From assembly GCF_000143415.4 (NCBI RefSeq), contig NW_003314336.1:51296-115295 (forward strand): 64,000 nucleotides of DNA. The letters run 5' to 3'. The notes below the pieces were generated by a model. That model was not told the DNA's origin. It did no database searches and saw nothing but the letters and a program-made list of their open reading frames with translations. This DNA is from Selaginella moellendorffii. Lineage: Eukaryota > Streptophyta > Lycopodiopsida > Selaginellales > Selaginellaceae. The position numbers and the translations under genes were made by a program. Position 1 is the stretch's first letter, and each line of letters starts with the position of its first letter. Of this stretch, positions 45,401 to 56,389 are shown one piece after another.

Positions 45401-46450
45401 CAAGGTTCCTAGTTCAAAGCATTGATTTGAACTATTGATAATGGTGTGGCTTGGTCAAGGTGACCAAGTGGGAAGGACACCTAAGGGAAATGAACTACGA
45501 CGATACAATGGTATTGTGAGTTCAAGAAAGTAGTCTCTAGAAAGGACCTATGGGAGGGTCACAATGTTAGGCCGTGGAATGGGCCCATAGCAGAAGTTGC
45601 TAAAGAGATCTACTAGGGGTGAGCACCCTCTGGACTTGGCGAAGTGGAGCTTTGTCATGGAACCAAAAGATTACCTCAAGGAGGGAGGTAGTGATCCTTT
45701 GTTGCTTGATGCAATAATCAATGGATAGGAGCAAAAGACCAATGGCCAAGTTTGGGCCATGGAATTTAATGGGAGGAATCCAAATGGCGAGGTTAGCCAA
45801 GAAACACTAATGTGTTTGATGCTAACGAATTGCGGGAAAAGAAGTGGACTTCCAAAGTTAGATTCCCAAGTGCTCCAATTTGGCAAAGTAAAAGCTCTAA
45901 GTGAGGAGCGGTAAAGTAGCCAAAAGATAGGGCTGTGGACAGCCCTGGCACAAATGATGATAATTGGAACATAGTGCCAAGGGTGGCACAAAATAGAAAA
46001 GAGGATGATGGTGCTCTCAAGTAGAGAACTTCCTAGGATAGGGAAGTGGACTTGCACAATATGTGCAATGCAAGGTGTCGGAGACACCTAGGAAATTGAC
46101 TTCAAGAAGTCAAAAGTAAACGTTCCAAAGTGCAAAGGTTATGTCGATAGAATTTGAGACTACTCGAGAATGAGTAGTGGAATTGAGATAGAGACGATGT
46201 CTCTAACGGGTTTAGCGAGAACTGAACCAATAAAAGGGAGCAAACCACCCCAGGTGGCCGAATGAGTCTCTATGTTGGAGAGACTATGCTCCTTAGAGGA
46301 TGGACAAGGCATGGTGAGCCTTTGGTGTCAAACCATAGACAAATATTGGCTGGGTGCCAAGGATAAAACTGGTAATACATGCGGGTGTTACTTTATAAGA
46401 GGGTTTACCGTTCGATGAGGACATTGAACTTTGTCTATGGGTGGTGGAGT
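42408..46450 (+). mobile_element. LARD internal region, full length (4043 bp), non-coding
   Basis: Begins with the primer-binding site and ends in GGGTGGTGGAGT before the next LTR. It is collinear with 31859-35885. No coding similarity is found in six frames. Motifs at 44939-44955 and 44968-44985 (GGGTTCGAGTCCCAACCC and a near copy) look like tRNA T-arms. Confidence 0.85.
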
Positions 46451-46660
46451 TGTGAGACACAAAATCCCTAGGCCTCAAAGTGGAGCCAGAAGGGTGCCAT
46501 GTGGTGGTGGCCGAAGCGAAAACCAAACGAGCGTAACACGTTTGGACTAAAAAACTCCGACATGAAAAGGTCGAGAGTGGGAGTGGAACTCCTAACGAAG
46601 GGCTCGAGGAATGAGCATGAAGCGAGCAATAAGCGAGGCTCCAAAAAGGGACCCAAAAAG
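46451..46660 (+). mobile_element. LARD LTR, 5' fragment
   Basis: TGTGAGACAC start; breaks off before the minisatellite. Confidence 0.8.
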
Positions 46661-47584
46661 GACACCAAGATTTGCACTAGGGGCCATTTCACTTGGGCTC
46701 GCGCCCAGGATGGAGGTAGCAATCTTATTTTTCTTGGTGCAATAATCAAAAGATAGGAGCAAAAAGACTAGTCAAGTAAGACCTTTACTCAAGGTTATCC
46801 AAGAGAGGTAGAACTTTATGTATTTATGTAAAGTTCAATTAAATTATCCATTTGTGAACTTGAGTAATGTCATATGTTAGGACCCAAAGGCGCACTAAAG
46901 GCATACTAATTGGCATAGGTTTAGCTAGGTTGACTAGGCGTAAGGAGCTATGCCCAACTCCTTGAAAAGCTGTCAAATCTGTAGATATATTTTACAGAGG
47001 TTGGGTTTGAATCCCAACCCTCTAGTAAATCAAAGTTGGGTTCAAGTCCCAATGGAAGGTGGGGGGAGTACCCACGAGGCTTGTGTAAGGCCATTGTGTC
47101 TTGAAATATGTGCCAAAGTCCCAAATTGTGGAAATAAAGAGAAGCAATCCTTTTGTGTGGTGACCAAAAATATGGTCATATGGTGAGGAAGTCCTAGAGG
47201 TCAATGGGACTCAATGGTCAAGCCTTCAGCTTATTACACTAAGGTTGTATCCATTCACTTTTGTCTCATTGGTAGTGTAAGACCTCTCGTACCATAATCC
47301 CATTTGTCCATCAATGATCACCCCATGATTACACCTTAGCATCCTTAGGATGTCTAGAGACATGGGGAATATTGTTCCCACCAAGTTCCTCTCCATCCAC
47401 GGCAATGCTTGCCAACAACACCATGGATTACTGTTAGTGGTACTTTTGGGTGTTTGTTATAGGATTGGACATACTTGAACTAAGTGCAAAGGCAGAGTGG
47501 CATAGAAGTCATTCAAGGGGCTAGTAATTCCCCAAGTCAGGAATCAAACTTATAGAGATTGTGAGTGAGACTCCTTTAAGTGGT
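46661..47584. mobile_element. Mosaic of short LARD pieces
   Basis: Includes internal-region pieces (46700-46770, 46900-47050), LTR pieces in direct orientation (47055-47225, 47440-47584) and one inverted LTR piece (about 47240-47440). No gene is seen. Confidence 0.6.
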
Positions 47585-48279
47585 TGTAAGCTCCTAAATT
47601 TGGATTTCCCGAGAGGTCACCTAGCCTAATATTATTCAAACCCAAGGATGATTAATCCCAAGTATCCCAAAACCCTTAATTTATTTGAAAATAGGATGCA
47701 CTCTTGTTCATAGGCCTTTTCCCTTTATATTTAAACCCTATATATTGTGTCTCAAGTCATTTTCTTTTGTTGTTTATAATCCCCAAGAGCCATAGCTCTC
47801 CCAAGAGCTCTGCTCTCTTGACACCTTACCCCTCAAATCAAGCCTAGCTAGAGTAAATTGGACTTGCCAAATGTCAATCAACATGTGGTGCAATTTCCCT
47901 AGTCAACCATTAGAGTCGGACCCAAGACCCCCTCTGACACCAAATGTAAACTCTTGAATTTAGACTTCTCAAGAGATCACCCAACTCAATACTATTCTCA
48001 ATGCAAAGTATGCCAATACTCTTAACCAATTAAAAAATAGGGTGTACTCTTATTTATAAGGCCTTTCCCTCGATATTTGAACCCTATAGATTGTCTGTTT
48101 AGTTGTTCTTTTTGGTTGTTACTCAACCTAATATTAATCAAACCCAATGACACTTAACCCTAAGCATCCCAAAACCCTTAACTAATTGGAAAAAGGGGTA
48201 CACTTTTGTTCATGGGCCCTTCCCTCTATATTTGAACCCCATGGATCATCTTTTAAATTATTCTCTTTGGTTATTTATA
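47585..48279 (-). mobile_element. Second TRIM family, with an extra LTR
   Basis: LTRs at 47585-47778 and from 47947 (TGTAAGCTCC / TGTAAACTCT) flank ~170 bp of non-coding DNA. A third, partial LTR copy occupies about 48120-48279. On the minus strand the primer-binding site TTTGGTGTCAGAGG follows the LTR at 47946. It is flanked by GTGGT and GTAGT (5-bp duplication with one change) inside a LARD LTR. Confidence 0.8.
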
Positions 48280-48966
48280 GTAGTTAAAGGTGTGGTTAAG
48301 TGACTAAAGTAGAATGGAAAATTTAGTTGTTTACAACTTAGTATCAAAGTTATTCCTTAGTCTATCTCTTTTTAGCAGTCAAGTATATCACAATTTGATG
48401 TTGTTATGTGATGGTCTTAAGAGTGGGGCGATACTTGAAGAGTTGCATGTCAGAAGGGCATAGCTCTCCACTTTAGTTCATATGTGAACTTATAGGTAAT
48501 ATGGTCAATAAAAAGGGCCATTAAGAGAATGACCGTGGGAACTTTTGAATAGTTGAAGATTTTTTTAGAGAGTTGAGGATGTGATCCATATAAGTGTTTG
48601 ACTTAGAAAATTAGCTAATATGATTGTGATAAACAACTATAGTTGGGATCACTGGAAGGATAGAGACTTTGAGATAATAAAAGAATTGCAAGATTATCCT
48701 CATATAGTTAAGGATGGTGCTCACAAATTTAAGACTAAAGTTAATGACCGTGGAAGGTCAAATATAGATGAAAATATATGTCCTTGAAATGGTGGTTCAG
48801 GTTACTTTTAATAAAGGTTGGAAAAACCCAAGGAGTTAGGGGATATGCTCAAAGGATGAATGGTGTTTTGACCGTATGGAAGGATATTTCTAAATGGCAA
48901 AAGTGGCCTACATAGAACAAAGGATAGTTAAGTGTTGGAGTAACATTTGCAAAGATGATCCTTGTG
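48280..48966 (+). mobile_element. LARD LTR end and start of internal region
   Basis: The LTR end (TAGTTGTTTACA at about 48334) is followed by a decayed primer-binding site and about 630 bp of internal sequence. Non-coding. Confidence 0.7.
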
Positions 48967-50090
48967 AAGCCTCTGACTTTTTACAACTACAATAGTAGAC
49001 CGTTATAGCTAGTTCTTCACCAAATTCTCTCTTGCACCTACAACAAAATCCAAGCAGCAAGACTGCACCAAAAATTCTCCTTCTAGTTTTTACTAGTGAC
49101 CATGGTAGGATAGGAGACATCATAAGAAGAGCCAAAATCTGAGCAGAAAACACCAAGAAACACACCAAAGAGAAGAGAAAGAGATGAAGATGGTGAAATC
49201 GTAAAAATCTCAATGAAATCTAACAAAATGAGGATTGCCCAATTTGATTGAAGATGGCAAAAAATCAATATGCAAGTCTCCATTGAAATTAATGCAGTTA
49301 CAACTAAAATTCAAGAATCACTCAAGTTTGTGGGATTCAAGAAAGTTTTCTTGACAATCAAGAATGTTTTCTTAAGAATCAAGGATATCAACGATAGTGA
49401 ATGAAGCAACACAATTATCCTTTTAGAGACCGAACATATGGATTGTCTTCTTTGTGGTTTTCAGAACTGCACCAAGTCATACACCAAGTGTTACCCGAAA
49501 ACAAGATATGCTTATTGCATAGCTAAGAAGACTGTTTTGAGGAATAAAGACAAAGAGGAAGCTAGCAAAGTAGTAGAGAAGAAAGAAGACTAAGAAGGAT
49601 GGAAGCATGCACTACAATTAATTTAATCACTTCACAATAGTCTAGAGATTGACATGGTAAATCGAGGTCATATTTTCCATCAATTTCTTAGGAACACATA
49701 CACAAGACAATTTTATACCAATTACTTTTGTTTTCAATAACTACCTTTCTCAAGTGCTAGTAACAACCAAAAATAAGACTGTCGAATAGCAAATATGTCA
49801 ACTCCTCACTAGATAAAGAAATCTCAACACTCAAGAAAATGCAAAGATTCTACTTCAACTAATACAAGGACCAATTAGCAACACACTTCCAACAACAACA
49901 CTTACCCAAGTTCACGACTATGCACATCGAGCATAACAATGTGCATCAGTGAAACTAAAGACTGTCGACTTTACTATCAACCCACACCAACAAGATATCT
50001 TGAGATTAGAAGATCTGCTACAAATGAATGACCACAACTGTATCTCCCACCACATCTTTCAGTTCTATAGCAAAAGCTCTACTTTGCTAA
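48967..50090. other. Unassigned AT-rich region
   Basis: 48967-49085 is the reverse complement of 37650-37760, so part of it belongs to the same degraded retroelement. The remainder to 50090 has only short ORFs and I recognise nothing in it. Confidence 0.5.
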
Positions 50091-50750
50091 GTCTAAGGGG
50101 TGTTCACCCTTAGTAAATCTCTCCAACATTATTTATTGTGGGCCATAGGTCCTTCCTTAGAGATTATTTTGTTAGACTCACAATACTATTACATTTCCAT
50201 AGTTCATTTCCCTTATGTGTCCTTTCCAATTGGTCATTTTGGCTAAGTCACACTATTACCAATAGTTTAAATCAACACTTTGAACTAGGAATCCTATTCT
50301 TTAATCTAACAAAAACCTTATCCTTGTTTAGCCATTAGATCACCTAGTGATTTCACTTTGACACCTTAATAGGTTTGCTAATAGGTATGAATTCTTTTAG
50401 ATCTTTAAGTTGTTGACCACAACCTCAGGGCATCCCCCACACATGGTAGTGCACCCAAGCCAACCCTTCTGACCAAGAGTGCATAGTAATTAAGACTGGG
50501 TATCCCCATCTCATTGACCACATCCTTGGTGCCACTTGCACCAAAGTTGCTCAAGTTATATATGCCAATTTTTCACACTAAATAATCTAATAGTGTATCA
50601 TGACTTTGGGGCATCCCCCATTTGGTGGTGTGCCCAAGCCAACCTCCTTACTGAGAGTATATGACCATTGAAAAATAAGCGTCTTTATATTCCAACCTAT
50701 CACCACACCCTAGTGAGTTAGGACTTGAACCCAAGCACTAAGGGGACCTA
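50091..50750 (-). mobile_element. Inverted LARD internal piece
   Basis: The reverse complement of LARD internal sequence (for example CTAAGGGTGAACACCCC and the GGCATCCCCCAC segments). Non-coding. Confidence 0.75.
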
Positions 50751-50769
50751 AAAAACACTAGGGATCTAA

Positions 50770-51452
50770 AAAACATGTTTGGCTTTTTAGGGTGTGGAGA
50801 GGTGCAACATCCAGTGCCATGGCTGCTATGATCGGAGGCACAGCCAGAGGCGGAGGAGCACCTAGGGGAGAGTGCCCAATCTCCCCACACTTGCTACCGT
50901 CAGCAAGGGCATCTGCCACGCCACTTATGGAAGATTCTCTCTACTCTGTTCTCTGTGTAGGCTCACTTTCTTGCGCCCAAGATGGACCCAAGCAGATCGT
51001 TGGGCCGAGGAAGAGCTCGAGGACAGCCCATCACATTGGGGACAAGAGGGCGTGGCCTTAGCATTTGTTTAAGGCAGGGCAGACTGATTAAAGGGTGAGC
51101 AGCAAGCCATAAAATTTCAATGGGCATGAAGCAGCAACCTCTTGGCTGCCCAGACAGCGTAGGTATTGGTAAGATGAGCACAGCTAATATGCATCCAGCA
51201 GAGGAGACTCACAGGTGGAGCAGTCCTAGGAGTCAGATAGTGAGAAGTATGAGGCACAGGCAATAGAGGACCTTAAAGAGGAAGTACAGAGAGGAACAAA
51301 GGAGATGATGATCCGGGTAGAAGAAACTCTCAAGCTCCTCAAGGGGATGGAAGTGGCCAGCATGCCCAAGATAAGGGAACCACAAGCAGTGGCTGGAGGC
51401 ACCCCAGTCACCTCTGTTTGACCGGTGGGCAGATGCAAGGTTAACCGAGCTA
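50770..51452 (+). pseudogene. LINE 5' part / ORF1 start, left of gypsy insertion
   Basis: A change from LARD to unrelated GC-richer sequence occurs near 50770. Short Gln/Glu/Lys-rich frames follow, and the sequence continues at 56390 after the gypsy element. The join is proven by the GGGTA duplication. No intact ORF remains. Confidence 0.55.
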
Positions 51453-51457
51453 GGGTA

Positions 51458-51690
51458 TGTTATGATCCGGCGCAAAAAGACAAAGATCTTGTTGCCCTAG
51501 ACTATGCTACGCCACCTCTTGAGGTTCCTCACCACCCAACCACCCCCGAGCTACCTCAAAAGCTCCACTGCGCCGCCGCTCCACTGTGAGCCCTAGGGTA
51601 GGTTAAGTCCCTTACCCTAACATGCCTTAATATACCCTTGAGCCTCCCTTTGACCGATGTTGACCACGTAGTCAAAGCTGGCGCCTAACA
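51458..51690 (-). repeat. Gypsy 3' LTR
   Basis: 233 bp, nearly identical to 56152-56384, which suggests a fairly recent insertion. Confidence 0.93.
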
Positions 51691-51764
51691 ATTCTTCCCC
51701 CCCAACAAAGTCCTTGTCCCAAGGACGAGTTGTACCAGTGATCACCCTTTCTGGGGAATCCTGC

Positions 51765-53708
51765 TCAAGCTCCTGGTCCATCTTCCACAGCCGTATACAT
51801 CAAGGAGGCATTGGGCCCGTCACTCCGAGATAGTACACCTTTCAACTGGCTGACATAAAATACCGGATGAATTTTCACCCCAGCTGGCAGCCGCACCCGA
51901 TAAGCCGCTTTACCAATGCGCTCCAGCACTTCATATGGACCAACATATCGATGGGAGAGTTTATCACTCTTCCCTATCCGTAAAGGCACCAAGGTGTTCC
52001 GCCGCTCACTTGACGGAAAGATCACTCGCACGAAGACGAGATCACCCACCTTATATTCCCGGAATTGGCGATGCTCATTAGCAAACTTCTCCGCTCTATC
52101 CTGAGCTGCTTGCAAATTCCGTTTGCATACCACCAGAATCTCATCAAGTTCTGTGGCCAGATCAGTTGCCTCGGAATCAAGCTTTTCTTGAACGTCCTTA
52201 CTCAAATGCAATCCCAACTCCACCGCTGTTCGAGGATGTCTTCCAAACATCGCAAAGTAAGGACTTAGCTTGGTTCCACTGTGTTGGCTATTGTTGTAAG
52301 CAAATTGCACCAACGGAAGATATAGATCCCACTGTCCTTGCCTTTGACCAATGCTACAACGTAGCATATCCTCCACCACCTGATTCACACGCTCAGTTTG
52401 CCCATCCGTCTGAGGATGATCTCCACTCGAGAGTTTCAAAGTCACTTGCATAGCCTTTGCAAAACTTTTCCAAAATCCACTGGTGAACTTTGAATCTCGA
52501 TCACTAATGATGTCCTCCGGCAAACCAAAATCAGGAAAAACCTTCTCCAAGTAAACCGCAGCCAAGTCTGAGGCAGTGACAGTCTTCCGAAGAGCCAACA
52601 ACCGCACATACTTCGTCAACCGATCTACTATGACCCATACTTGCTCCTTTTGCCTCTGTGTTCGTGGCAAACAAGTGATGAAGTCCATAGAGATACTACA
52701 CCAACGGCTCTGAGGAATAGGTAAAGGTTGCAAAAGTCCCCCCGGCTTCTCCCGTGGCACCTTAACCCGCTGACAAAGCTCGCATGATTTACAATACTTG
52801 AGGATATCAGCCTTCATATTCCTCCAATAAAAGTTGCGCTTAATCAACTCATACGTCTTCTTCCCCCCAAAATGACCGGCCTCTGGACGATCATGATAGT
52901 GGAATAAAACTTGAGTAATTAACGCATCCACCCGTGGCAAATAGACACGGCCATTGTAGTAGAGAATCCTATCCACCAATGAGAAAGGAGCTTCCATCTG
53001 GTCTCGCAAAGAGGCCACCTCAGCATCCTGAGCCTGAGCATGCTCAACCAACTGCCCAAACTCGCTGACCACCTTACTCAAATGATGACAAAATCGTGTT
53101 CGTAACATCGTCACATGACAAACATGAGATAAAGCATCCGCCACCACATTTGATTTTCCCGGACGATGCTCAATAGGAAACTCCCCAAACTCCATGAGTT
53201 TGACCATCCAACGAGCTTGCCTAGTGTTCAACTCCTTCTGTGTGAAAAGATACACAAGTGGTTTGTGATCTGTCAACACCACGAACACTGCACCATAAAG
53301 ATAGTGCCGCCACGTCCGCAAAGCATGAACAATAGAGAGTAACTCTTGCTCATATGTGGAATAGCGTTGCTCCGCAGAATTCAAAGTTCGACTCTCATAT
53401 GCAATAGGCTGTCCCTCTTGCATGAGAACTCCTCCCAGTGCATAACCACTCGCATCGCATGTCACCTCGTAAGGTTTCGATGGATAAGCAATGCGAAGCA
53501 CTGGAGCCTCAATCAACAATCGTTTCAGCGCCACAAAACTCTCCTCTTGTGGCGTCTTCCACTCGAATGGCACATTCTTGCGTAACAACCGCATCAATGG
53601 AATAGCCACCTCTGCAAACTTATGCTGGAAACGTCGGTAGTAACTAGCCATACCAAGAAAACTGCGCAACTCGGCCACTACAGGTAACTGGAAAGGCCTT
53701 TTCCATTA
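51765..53708 (-). pseudogene. Gypsy pol: RNase H and integrase
   Basis: Continues the reverse-transcriptase frame after a TAA at 53706-53708. Begins with the connection region [17 protein letters not shown]. RNase H follows with CDASGYALGG, YEQELLSIVHALRTWRHYL and TDHKPLVYL (Asp, Glu, Asp). Integrase has a zinc-binding His-His-Cys-Cys segment (HYHDRPEAGHFGG...YCKSCELC) and a catalytic core with SMDFITCLP, SDRDSKFTSGFWK and QTERVNQ (Asp, Asp, Glu). The C-terminal part has YVGPYEVLERIGKAAYRVRL and HPVFYVSQLK, as in chromoviruses, but the frame stops at 51765 without a clear chromodomain. Apart from the TAA upstream it looks intact for ~637 residues. Confidence 0.88.
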
Positions 53709-54530
53709 CGACAGCCCCCTTGGATCTGTCTTGACACCCTTAGATGTCACAATATGGCCTAGATATTCCACCTCCGACTTTGCAAATTCACATTTGCTCT
53801 TCTTCGCATAAAGTTTGCTGTCTCGAAGTAACGAAAGAACCTTGTGCAAATGCACCCTATGCTCCTCCATATTCTTGCTAAAAACAAGAATATCATCCAA
53901 GAAAATCTCCACAAACTCATGAAGATAACGCCCAAATACCTCCGTCATCAACCGAGTAAATGTGGCCGGTGCATTCGTCAAACCAAACGGCATAACGGTA
54001 AACTCAAAATGTCCAAAGCTTGTGTNNNNNNNNNNNNNNNNNNNNNNNNNNNNNNNNNNNNNNNNNNNNNNNNNNNNNNNNNNNNNNNNNNNNNNNNNNN
54101 NNNNNNNNNNNNNNNNNNNNNNNNNAAGCTTGTCTAGGATATCATCCACACGTGGCATCGGCATCTTGTCCTTCACTGTCTTCTTGTTTAAAGCACGATA
54201 GTCAATACACATCCGCATTGAACCGTCCTTCTTCTTCACAAGCAAGACCGGAGCACCAAACGGAGACTTACTTGGCTGAATAAATCCAAACTCAAGTAAC
54301 TCCTTGACTTGCCGCTGAACGTAAGGTTTCGATGGATAAGCAATGCGAAGCACTGGAGCCTCAATCAACAATCGTTTCAGCGCCACAAAACTCTCCTCTT
54401 GTGGCGTCTTCCACTCGAATGGCACATTCTTGCGTAACAACCGCATCAATGGAATAGCCACCTCTGCAAACTTATGCTGGAAACGTCGGTAGTAACTAGC
54501 CATACCAGTAAAACTGCGCAACTCGGCCAC
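53706..54530 (-). pseudogene. Gypsy pol: reverse transcriptase, with misplaced duplicate and gap
   Basis: Contains [37 protein letters not shown], then an unknown stretch (gap), then FGHFEFTVMPFGLTNAPATF, FLDDILVFSK (the catalytic Asp-Asp pair) and LGHIVTSKGVK. The N-terminal part of the reverse transcriptase is missing. In its place is a second copy of the connection segment (starting [17 protein letters not shown]) that normally lies downstream. The frame ends at TAA 53706-53708 before [16 protein letters not shown]. The replacement means this copy cannot make a normal polymerase, unless the region is misassembled. Confidence 0.85.
54026..54125. other. Assembly gap (100 N) in reverse transcriptase
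   Basis: Placeholder-length gap. The flanking duplicate segment (53472-53725 and 54320-54575) makes an assembly error or collapse here plausible. Confidence 0.98.
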
Positions 54531-56128
54531 TACAAGTAACTTGAAAGTGCTTTTCCATTACGACAAGCCCGCTTCAAAGATGTAGCAGAGAGCATAACAA
54601 CTGGTGGTTGAACGCCCTCGCCAAACCACACATCTTTAACGCCACCATACTCCAGCGAGATACGCTTAATGCTCCACTTTATCTCTGGATCCACCTTCAC
54701 CAACCATGGCATCCCAAGAATGAGATCCACACGATGGATATCTGCGAGATAAAAAGTCTCCACAAGTGTGGTTTTGCCAACCAACACTTCCAGCCCCTCG
54801 ACACAAGCATCGAAATGCTGAGCAGAGGTAGCTGCACCTTCCACTGTGTATGGAAGAACTCCACGTGTGTTCAGGCGATGCTCCGCAACAAACTTTGCCG
54901 AAACAAAGTTGTCATCACTCCCACTATCCAGTAAAATCCGCACTGGATCGCCACGGAACACGCCCTCCAGCATTAAAGCTGATTCACGCGTATCCTCAAG
55001 CTCCATCTTGTTCCACACACAGTTGAGCTGACGAGCAACGATTGAAAGTCGCTTCCTCCGACTGGAATGGTCGTTCTCCTCCTCCTCACGCTGCAAAGTT
55101 TGCAACTTTTTAGTATCGGACTTACCGTGAGAAGAAGATTGGCCATTCTTCTTGTCCTGCTGCTTGTTCTTCAACTGCGGACAATCAGCCTTGTAGTGTC
55201 CAAGTTCACCGCAATGATGACAACCCTGTCTATAATTCTTCACAAAGAACTTCTGCTTCTTGGACCCCTTTGCATCCGAGGTAGTCACCACCGACTTCAA
55301 CTTGTGATGCTTGTTCCCATCCTTGTGTCCACGGCGATCATCACGACGATTCTCGACAGAAGGACTCCGCGAACGCTTGCGAGACTTGTGCTTGTCATTA
55401 TCAAGTCGACGAGCCGCATCAAAGAGCTCCTCCAAACTCTTTGTAGGCTGAGAATGACGCAAGTGTTGCCGCATGCTCTCACTATGTAGGCCATCAATGA
55501 AGTAGGATTTGTTCTGATCTGGATCCTTCGTTGGAACACGACTAATCAAGCGAGTAAGCTTCTCAATATAATCCCCAAGCGTCATTTTCCCTTGCTGGAA
55601 ATGGCGAAGTTCTGGACGAGCATTCTCCACGTCGTAATAAGGGGCAAAACGTAAACGGAAAGCAGCCTCAAACTCATCCATGGTAGATACTGATGATTTC
55701 TTATCCGCAACACGGGACTCCTCAAGCCAATTCCACCATCGAAGACCTGCATCACGCAAAACCATCGGAATAGCCACTAAAGCCTCTGCATCTGGAGTTC
55801 CTCTAGCAGCCAAAAACTTCTTCACATTGGCTAGCCAAGCAAGACACTCGTCCACACCACCATCACCGGAAAAGGTTGGAATCTTGAGTCGATCTACCAA
55901 AGAAGGCTTACTTGGAGCGCTACCCCGTCCAGCCTCGAGTGCCTCAACACGCCCACGCATGGTATCCATCATGCCATGCATCTCGTCTTGCATCTCTTGC
56001 TGATTTTTATTAAGGGCTCGCAGCTCATGAACCACATCTTGAATGGTCCAAATCTCCGCAGCTTCGTCGGCACCATCGTCGGCACCACCATTGATGATAG
56101 GATTCCAGCGTTCAGCTTGGTCGGCCAT
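54530..56128 (-). CDS. Gypsy gag with zinc knuckle and protease
   Basis: The start is chosen at [10 protein letters not shown] (ATG at 56126-56128), just inside the primer-binding site; an upstream ATG at 56167 lies in the LTR. About 531 residues. A coiled-coil-like segment ([20 protein letters not shown]) is followed by a retrotransposon gag domain ([19 protein letters not shown]...[11 protein letters not shown]). Then come basic Arg/Ser/Lys stretches, a zinc knuckle [14 protein letters not shown] (Cys-x2-Cys-x4-His-x4-Cys) and an aspartic protease motif [13 protein letters not shown]. The end ([19 protein letters not shown]) is where the frame should continue toward pol. Pol is in another frame and rearranged. 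Confidence 0.88.
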   Translation of the reverse strand: MADQAERWNPIINGGADDGADEAAEIWTIQDVVHELRALNKNQQEMQDEMHGMMDTMRGRVEALEAGRGSAPSKPSLVDRLKIPTFSGDGGVDECLAWLANVKKFLAARGTPDAEALVAIPMVLRDAGLRWWNWLEESRVADKKSSVSTMDEFEAAFRLRFAPYYDVENARPELRHFQQGKMTLGDYIEKLTRLISRVPTKDPDQNKSYFIDGLHSESMRQHLRHSQPTKSLEELFDAARRLDNDKHKSRKRSRSPSVENRRDDRRGHKDGNKHHKLKSVVTTSDAKGSKKQKFFVKNYRQGCHHCGELGHYKADCPQLKNKQQDKKNGQSSSHGKSDTKKLQTLQREEEENDHSSRRKRLSIVARQLNCVWNKMELEDTRESALMLEGVFRGDPVRILLDSGSDDNFVSAKFVAEHRLNTRGVLPYTVEGAATSAQHFDACVEGLEVLVGKTTLVETFYLADIHRVDLILGMPWLVKVDPEIKWSIKRISLEYGGVKDVWFGEGVQPPVVMLSATSLKRACRNGKALSSYL

Positions 56129-56151
56129 CGCAACCAATTCTCTGATACCAA

Positions 56152-56384
56152 TGTTATGATCCGGCACAAAAAGACAAAGATCTCGTTGCCCTAGACTATG
56201 CTACGCCACCTCTTGAGGTTCCTCACCACCCAACCACCCTCGAGCTACCTCAAAAGCTCCACTGCGCCGCTGCTCCACTGTGAGCCCTAGGGTAGGTTAA
56301 GTCCCTTACCCTAACATGCCTTAATATACCCTTGAGCCTCCCTTTGACCGATGTTGACCACGTAGTCAAAGCTGGCGCCTAACA
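56152..56384 (-). repeat. Gypsy 5' LTR
   Basis: 233 bp; TG...CA ends on the minus strand. The primer-binding site lies immediately inside. Confidence 0.93.
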
Positions 56385-56389
56385 GGGTA

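Larger units (their letters stand above)
51458..56384 (-). mobile_element. Ty3/gypsy LTR retrotransposon, minus strand
   Basis: Two 233-bp LTRs (51458-51690 and 56152-56384; TGTTATGATCC...GCGCCTAACA) are flanked by the 5-bp duplication GGGTA (51453-51457, 56385-56389). The primer-binding site TTGGTATCAGAGAAT is at 56137-56151 on the minus strand. A polypurine tract (GGGGGGGAAGAAT) lies at 51691-51705. The order gag-protease-RT-RNaseH-integrase is that of Ty3/gypsy. It inserted in the LINE at 50770-60175. Confidence 0.95.

Noticed and set aside
55067-55489. Plus-strand leucine-rich ORF
   Set aside because: Antisense to the gypsy gag zinc-knuckle region; a shadow frame.
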